A stretch of 10,263 nucleotides of DNA from Pseudomonadota bacterium (lineage in GTDB: Bacteria; Pseudomonadota; Alphaproteobacteria; Caulobacterales; Caulobacteraceae): contig JAEYTM010000011.1 of NCBI GenBank assembly GCA_023434015.1, positions 1 to 10,263 of the forward strand, given 5' to 3'. Position numbers and translations under genes: made by a program. Position 1 is the stretch's first letter; each line of letters opens with the position of its first letter. Under the pieces are notes generated by a model, which did not search any database, was not told the DNA's origin, and was given only the letters and a program-made list of their open reading frames with translations. Positions 6,510 through 10,263 of the stretch are shown piece by piece.

Positions 6510-6520
6510 ACACACACACA
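6510..6520. repeat. Short AC/TG dinucleotide run in the rsmE-gshA gap
   Basis: An 11-base ACACACACACA tract (TG on the transcribed strand) sits 29 bases upstream of the gshA start within the 110-bp gap. It is a simple repeat and could vary in length by slippage, but it lies ahead of the ribosome binding site and outside any reading frame, so a length change would alter only leader spacing. The rest of the gap shows a ten-base palindrome TGAGCGCTCA (6585-6594) over the rsmE stop and nothing else I can name. Confidence 0.4.
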
Positions 6521-6591
6521 TACGGCGGACGAGGTCCCGCACGGCGGCGATCTTTACGCCGTCACACGAGATGGGTGCAAATGCTGAGCGC

Positions 6592-7314
6592 TCAAGAGCG
6601 CCAGTCGCCGAGCTGCGCCTGCCACAGGGTCAGGGCGCTGATCGCCGCGGTGTCGGCCCGCAGGATCCGCGGCCCCAGCGTGGCGGGAACGGCGTAGTCG
6701 AGCCCCCGCAGCCGTTCGCGCTCCGTCGGCGAGAAACCGCCCTCCGGCCCGATCAGCACCGCCCACGGCCCGGCCGGGCGCCCGTTCAGAGCCTCCAGCG
6801 CCGGCCTGGCGTCGCCGGCCTCGTCGCAGAACAGCAGCGCCCGGCCCGCCTCCCAGCCGGCGACCAGCGCCTCCAGCTTCACCGGCGCCACGATCTGCGG
6901 CACGTCCAGCCGGCCGGTCTGTTCGGCGGCCTCCGTGGCGATGGCCTGCAGCCGGTCGACCCGGGTGTGGTCGGCGTTGGTCCGCTCGGTGGTCACCAGC
7001 CGCACCCGCCGCGCGCCCAGCTCGGCGGCCTTCTCGACGATGGTCTCCAGCCGCGCGCGCTTCACCAGGGCGATGACCAGGTCGAGGTCCGGCCCGCTCG
7101 CCTGGGCGCGCAGCGACGCCTCCACCGCCAGCCGCACCGCCCGCTTGCCGACCTCGGCGACCACCGCCCGCCACTCGCCGTCGCGGCCGTTGAACAGCGC
7201 CACCGCGTCGCCGACCCCCTGGCGCATCACCGAGGCGAGATAGCGGCTCTGCCCCTCGTCCAGGGTCAGGGCGGCGCCGGCGGCCAGGTCGTCGGGAATG
7301 AACAGGCGGATCAT
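6592..7314 (-). CDS. rsmE: 16S rRNA (uracil-1498-N3)-methyltransferase RsmE
   Basis: The 240-residue product is an RsmE-type SPOUT methyltransferase, which uses S-adenosylmethionine to methylate N3 of U1498 in 16S rRNA of the assembled 30S subunit. The N-terminal ~70 residues are the PUA-like RNA-binding part (MIRLFIPDDL start). The rest is the knotted SPOUT domain: KRARLETIVEKAAELG (85-100), TERT (109-112), EAAEQTGRLDVPQI (128-141), and the two knot motifs LIGPEGGFSPTERE (187-200) and LGPRILRADTAAISAL (213-228), which form the AdoMet site. The length is normal. The Met at 7314 is the family-like start; the in-frame ATG at 7368 would add 18 Pro/Glu-rich residues and overlap ppk2. There is no proper Shine-Dalgarno, which agrees with the promoter below producing a leaderless message. 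gshA follows on the same strand; rsmE-gshA adjacency is, to my knowledge, common in alphaproteobacteria, often next to ubiA, which is not present here. Confidence 0.94.
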   Translation of the reverse strand: MIRLFIPDDLAAGAALTLDEGQSRYLASVMRQGVGDAVALFNGRDGEWRAVVAEVGKRAVRLAVEASLRAQASGPDLDLVIALVKRARLETIVEKAAELGARRVRLVTTERTNADHTRVDRLQAIATEAAEQTGRLDVPQIVAPVKLEALVAGWEAGRALLFCDEAGDARPALEALNGRPAGPWAVLIGPEGGFSPTERERLRGLDYAVPATLGPRILRADTAAISALTLWQAQLGDWRS

Positions 7315-7321
7315 CCCGACC

Positions 7322-7349
7322 GTTCTAGCCTCGACGCGAGGTTCGGGAA
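7322..7349 (-). promoter_or_regulatory. rsmE promoter, sigma-73 type, predicting a leaderless mRNA
   Basis: On the minus strand GCTAGAAC (7329 to 7322) matches every position of the Caulobacter housekeeping -10 consensus GCTANAWC. Thirteen bases upstream is TTCCCGA (7349 to 7343), a four-of-seven match to the -35 TTGACGS; the 10-14 base spacing rule is satisfied. The first base of the rsmE ATG is the eighth base after the -10 box, about where transcription should begin. The sequence therefore predicts an mRNA that starts at or next to the AUG, in keeping with the missing ribosome binding site. Confidence 0.55.
7329..7341. promoter_or_regulatory. Palindrome CCTCG-ACG-CGAGG inside the rsmE/ppk2 divergent gap
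   Basis: Perfect five-base arms flank a three-base centre. The element fills almost exactly the spacer between the candidate -35 and -10 of rsmE and overlaps TCGACGC (7331-7337), a six-of-seven match to the -35 consensus on the ppk2 strand, although no good -10 follows that. A protein bound here could affect both genes. Five-base arms are short, so chance is a real alternative. Confidence 0.3.
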
Positions 7350-7360
7350 TAGGCTCCGGC

Positions 7361-8119
7361 ATGGACAACGACGATTACCGCCGAGAACTCGAGCGCCGCC
7401 AGCTCGCCCTGGTCCGCTGGCAGCAGCACGCCATGGCCACCGACGAGAAGGTGCTGGTGATCTTCGAGGGCCGCGACGCCGCCGGCAAGGACGGCTCGAT
7501 CCGGGCGCTGAGCGAGCACATGTCGGTGCGCAACACCCGCATCGTCGCCCTGCCCAAACCCTCCGACCGCGAGAAGAGCCAGTGGTTCTTCCAGCGCTAC
7601 GTCGCCCACCTGCCCTCCTGCGGCGAGACGGTGATCTTCAACCGCTCCTGGTACAACCGCGCCGGGGTCGAACGGGTGATGGGCTTCTCCACGCCGCAGG
7701 AGCAGGAAGTGTTCCTGCGCGAGGTTCCGGTGTTCGAGGCCATGCTGCTGGAAAGCGGCCTGAAGCTGGTCAAGCTCTGGCTCGACGTCTCCAGGCCCGA
7801 ACAGGCGGCGCGGCTCGAGGAGCGCCGCACCGATCCGCTGAAGGTGCTCAAGACCTCGCCCCTCGACGCCGCCGCCCAGGAGCGCTGGGAGGCCTATTCC
7901 GAGGCCCGCGACGAGATGCTGCGCCGCACCTCCACCCCCGCCGCCCCGTGGATCTGCGTCCGCGCCGACCGCAAGAAGCCGGCTCGCCTGGCCATCATCA
8001 GCCACCTGGTCCACGCCCTGGCCCCGCCCGACATCGCCGCCGAGGTTGATCCCCCCGACCCGAAGGTGCTCTTCCCGTTCGAGATCGCCGCCCTCACCGA
8101 CGGGCGGCTGGAGGCCTGA
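7361..8119 (+). CDS. ppk2: Polyphosphate kinase 2 family protein
   Basis: The 252-residue product is a single-domain PPK2, a P-loop kinase that transfers phosphate between inorganic polyphosphate and nucleoside mono- or diphosphates, making ATP or GTP from polyphosphate in the cytosol. The Walker A loop is GRDAAGKD (37-44) after VLVIFE, with Lys43 binding phosphate. The segment VIFNRSWYNRAGVERVMGF (91-109) carries the Walker B/lid region with the basic residues that contact polyphosphate. LWLDVSRPEQAARLEERRTD (139-158) and WICVRADRKKPARL (197-210) are further family blocks. The length fits one-domain members; whether it prefers NDP or NMP cannot be told from sequence alone. The position usually Asp in DRSWY is Asn94 here. 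The start at 7361 leaves a 46-bp gap to divergent rsmE; an in-frame ATG at 7298 would lie within rsmE. The ribosome binding site is poor. An aldo/keto reductase gene follows after 11 bp, so the two are surely co-transcribed. Confidence 0.93.
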   Translation: MDNDDYRRELERRQLALVRWQQHAMATDEKVLVIFEGRDAAGKDGSIRALSEHMSVRNTRIVALPKPSDREKSQWFFQRYVAHLPSCGETVIFNRSWYNRAGVERVMGFSTPQEQEVFLREVPVFEAMLLESGLKLVKLWLDVSRPEQAARLEERRTDPLKVLKTSPLDAAAQERWEAYSEARDEMLRRTSTPAAPWICVRADRKKPARLAIISHLVHALAPPDIAAEVDPPDPKVLFPFEIAALTDGRLEA

Positions 8120-8130
8120 GGGAGCGCGCC

Positions 8131-9111
8131 ATGGAATACGTCCGCCTGGGAAACACCGGCCTGAAGGTCTCGCGCCTGTGCCTGGGCTGCATGACCTACG
8201 GAACGCCCGACTGGCGACCCTGGGTGCTGGACGAGGAGCAGTCGAAGCCCTTCTTCCGCCGCGCCATTGAGCAGGGGATCACCTTCTTCGACACCGCCAA
8301 CATGTACTCCCTGGGCCGCAGCGAGGAGGTCACCGGCCGCTGGCTGAAGGAGTTCGCCCGGCGCGAGGAGGTGGTCATCGCCACCAAGGTCAACTTCCCC
8401 ATGGGCCCGGGCCCGAACGACCGCGGGCTCAGCCGCCGGCACATCCTCGACCAGGTCGACGCCAGCCTGCGCCGCCTCGGCGTCGATCACATCGACCTCT
8501 ACCAGATCCACCGCTTCGACTACGACACGCCCATCGAGGAGACGCTGGAGGCGCTGAACGACGTCGTCCGCGCCGGCAAGGTCCGCTACATCGGCGCCTC
8601 GTCGATGTACGCTTGGCAGTTCGCCCGCATGCTCGCCGCCAGCGAGAAGCACGGCTGGGCCCGCTTCGTCTCGATGCAGCCGCAGTACAACCTCGTCTAC
8701 CGCGAGGAGGAGCGCGAGATGCTGCCGCTCTGCCGGGCGGAGGGGATTGGCGTCATTCCCTGGTCGCCCCTGGCCCGCGGCTTCCTGGCCGGCGGCCGCG
8801 CCGCCCCCAAGTCGGGTGAGACCGCCCGGGCGAAGTCCGACGAACTGGCCCCCAAGCTCTATTTTCGCGACGCCGACCACGCGGTGGTCGAGGCGCTGGG
8901 CGCCATCGCCGCCGAGCGCGGCCTGTCCAACACCCAGGTCGCCCTGGCCTGGGTGCTGCGCGATCCGGCGATCACCGCCCCGATCATCGGCGCCTCCAAG
9001 CTGCACCACCTCGACGAGGCGGTCTCGGCCCTCGACGTCGCGCTCAGCGACGAGGAGGCCGCCCGGCTGGAGGCGCCCTACCTGCCGAAGCCGGTCCTGG
9101 ACCACGGGTGA
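8131..9111 (+). CDS. Aldo/keto reductase
   Basis: The 326-residue product is a complete NADPH-dependent aldo/keto reductase with the usual (beta/alpha)8 barrel and length. The catalytic tetrad is intact: Asp54 and Tyr59 in FFDTANMYSLGRSEE (52-66), Lys86 in IATKVNFP (83-90), and His127 in DLYQIHRFD (122-130). The cofactor-binding parts are visible as IPWSPLARGFLAGG (209-222) and PIIGASKLHHLDEAV (284-298). MEYVRLGNTGLKVSRLCLGCMTYG (opening) is the standard N terminus. Such enzymes reduce aldehydes, ketones or sugars; the physiological substrate is not evident, though detoxification of reactive carbonyls would fit the surrounding stress and repair genes. The start has GGAG (8121-8124) six bases upstream, overlapping the end of ppk2 (TGAGGGAG), which suggests translational coupling. 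The stop overlaps the GTG of the next gene by four bases, so the three genes ppk2, this one and the glycosylase form one operon. Confidence 0.94.
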   Translation: MEYVRLGNTGLKVSRLCLGCMTYGTPDWRPWVLDEEQSKPFFRRAIEQGITFFDTANMYSLGRSEEVTGRWLKEFARREEVVIATKVNFPMGPGPNDRGLSRRHILDQVDASLRRLGVDHIDLYQIHRFDYDTPIEETLEALNDVVRAGKVRYIGASSMYAWQFARMLAASEKHGWARFVSMQPQYNLVYREEEREMLPLCRAEGIGVIPWSPLARGFLAGGRAAPKSGETARAKSDELAPKLYFRDADHAVVEALGAIAAERGLSNTQVALAWVLRDPAITAPIIGASKLHHLDEAVSALDVALSDEEAARLEAPYLPKPVLDHG

Positions 9112-10263
9112 GCGGCGAGACGCTCACCGCCGCGGCCGCCCGCCGCATCGCCCTCGCCGCCCAGGGCCTCGGCGCCCGCCCCCATGCCGAGGCGGAAGGC
9201 CAGGCCGGACGCCGCCAGCTCCTGCGGACCATCGAGCGGCTCGGCGTCGTCCAGATCGACTCGGTCAGCGTCGTCTCCCGCCCCCACTACCTGCCGGCCT
9301 TCTCCCGCTTCGGCGCCTATCCCCGCGCCCTGCTGGAGGAGGTCGCCTGGGGCAGGAAGCCCGCCCTGTTCGAATACTGGGCGCACGAGGCGAGTTTGCT
9401 GCCCCTCGCCTCACAGCCGCTGCTGCGCTGGCGGATGCAGGACGCCCATGACGGCGTCGGCATATGGAAGGGGATCGCCCGCTTCCTGCGCGAGCGCCGC
9501 GCCTTCGTCGACCAGGTGAAGGCCGAGGTCGCCGCCCGCGGCCCGCTCGCCGCCTCCGACCTCGACCTCGGCCACCGCGGCGAGGGCGGCTGGTGGGGCT
9601 GGAGCGAGGCCAAGCGCGCCCTGGAGGGCCTGTTCTGGACCGGCGAGCTGACCGCCGCCACCCGCCGCAGCACCTTCGAGCGGGTCTACGGCCTGCCGGA
9701 GAAGGTCCTGCCCGCCGCCATCCTCGCCACCCCCACCCCGCCGCGCGACGAGGCCCAGCGGGATCTGCTCCGCATCGCCGCCCGGGCGCTGGGTGTCGCC
9801 ACCGAGCGCGACCTGCGTGACTACTTCCGCATGGGGGTCGCCGAGACCCGCGCCCGCCTCGCCGAACTGGTCGAGGCCGGTGATCTCCTCCCCGTCGCCG
9901 TCCGGGGCTGGCGCGAGCCGGCCTACCTCGAGCCCGCCGCCCGCCGGCCGCGCCGCATCCAGGCCGCCGCCCTGCTCTCGCCCTTCGACAACGCCATCTG
10001 GTTCCGCGAGCGCACCGAGCGGATGTTCGGCGTCCGCGTGCGGCTGGAGATCTACACCCCGGCCCACAAGCGCACCCACGGCTACTACGTCCTGCCCTTC
10101 CTGGAGGACGAGGCCCTCACCGCCCGCGTCGACCTCAAGGCCGACCGCAAGGCCTGCGCCCTCCTCGTCCAGTCCGCCCACGCTGAACCCTGGTCCACCC
10201 CCGACACCCCCGCCCGCCTCGCCGCCGAACTGCGCCTGATGGCCGCCTGGCTCGGCCTGGAGC
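9108..10263 (+). CDS. YcaQ/AlkX-like winged-helix DNA glycosylase, 3' end outside window
   Basis: A frame opening with GTG at 9108, overlapping the preceding stop as GTGA, stays open for 385 codons to the window edge with dense family similarity. It is a member of the HTH_42 (winged helix DNA-binding, PF06224) group that includes E. coli YcaQ/AlkX and Streptomyces AlkZ, monofunctional glycosylases that remove bulky alkyl adducts and unhook interstrand crosslinks. Key features: LGVVQIDSVSVVSRPHYLPAFSR starts at residue 45 and holds the QxD motif (Gln49-Ile50-Asp51) typical of the YcaQ branch; LFEYWAHEASLLP (87-99); and LSPFDNAIWFRERTERMFG with RVRLEIYTPAHKRTHGYYVLP near the C terminus. YcaQ is about 410 residues, so only some 20-30 residues should be missing. 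There is no strong ribosome binding site; re-initiation from the upstream gene is likely. No ATG-initiated frame of comparable length exists here, so an ATG-only gene caller would miss it or start it late. Confidence 0.88.
   Translation, partial: MSGETLTAAAARRIALAAQGLGARPHAEAEGQAGRRQLLRTIERLGVVQIDSVSVVSRPHYLPAFSRFGAYPRALLEEVAWGRKPALFEYWAHEASLLPLASQPLLRWRMQDAHDGVGIWKGIARFLRERRAFVDQVKAEVAARGPLAASDLDLGHRGEGGWWGWSEAKRALEGLFWTGELTAATRRSTFERVYGLPEKVLPAAILATPTPPRDEAQRDLLRIAARALGVATERDLRDYFRMGVAETRARLAELVEAGDLLPVAVRGWREPAYLEPAARRPRRIQAAALLSPFDNAIWFRERTERMFGVRVRLEIYTPAHKRTHGYYVLPFLEDEALTARVDLKADRKACALLVQSAHAEPWSTPDTPARLAAELRLMAAWLGLE

Noticed and set aside
6585..6594. Ten-base palindrome TGAGCGCTCA over the rsmE stop codon
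   Set aside because: It has no loop to form a hairpin and lies partly in coding sequence; a ten-base palindrome is expected by chance at this scale.
5402..6697. A 431-codon plus-strand frame opposite gshA
   Set aside because: An antisense shadow; the gshA reading explains the sequence with several conserved blocks and a normal length.
6554..8049. Long open frames overlapping rsmE and ppk2 in other phases (plus 6571-8049, minus 6554-7174, minus 7325-8014)
   Set aside because: They are Arg/Gly/Ala-rich translations of third-position G/C bias and overlap two genes with intact catalytic motifs.
1..10263. tRNA or rRNA genes, CRISPR arrays, insertion sequences, prophage or defence genes
   Set aside because: No cloverleaf with a CCA-type end, no regularly spaced repeats, no transposase or integrase motifs, and nearly all of the sequence is accounted for by ordinary chromosomal genes.

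Overview
The window is a GC-rich, densely packed chromosomal segment of an alphaproteobacterium, most likely a member of the Caulobacteraceae (Caulobacter, Phenylobacterium or Brevundimonas type). The reasons are the strong G/C bias at third codon positions, a plant/alphaproteobacterial-type glutamate-cysteine ligase, a short plug-and-barrel TonB-dependent receptor-like protein of the kind common in that family, and a perfect match to the published Caulobacter sigma-73 -10 box in front of rsmE. The assignment rests on remembered family features, not on a search.

Layout, left to right: (1) the last 90 codons of tldD (+), a peptidase subunit; (2) a leader of about 120 bp holding the most AT-rich patch I noticed and two inverted repeats, then a 674-residue TonB-dependent receptor-like outer-membrane protein (+); (3) a 104-bp convergent gap that looks like a dispersed alphaproteobacterial intergenic palindromic repeat; (4) a POT/PTR-family proton:peptide symporter (-) with an extra N-terminal hydrophobic helix and an inserted loop domain; (5) a 193-bp divergent gap; (6) a DUF427 protein (+); (7) a strong, probably bidirectional terminator; (8) gshA (-) with rsmE (-) upstream of it, probably one transcript; (9) a 46-bp divergent gap containing what looks like the rsmE promoter, placed so that the mRNA would be leaderless; (10) a tight plus-strand trio of ppk2, an aldo/keto reductase and a YcaQ-like DNA glycosylase, the last beginning at a GTG that overlaps the preceding stop and running off the right edge.

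Most genes are housekeeping or stress-maintenance functions: glutathione synthesis, 16S rRNA methylation, polyphosphate-driven nucleotide phosphorylation, carbonyl reduction, DNA crosslink/alkylation repair, peptide uptake and outer-membrane uptake. I see no prophage, insertion sequence, CRISPR array, tRNA/rRNA gene or recognisable defence island, and no convincing undescribed multi-gene system. The points worth a second look are regulatory (the rsmE/ppk2 divergent promoter, the receptor leader with a hairpin over its ribosome binding site) and structural (the unusual transporter architecture, the atypical ends of the receptor-like protein).
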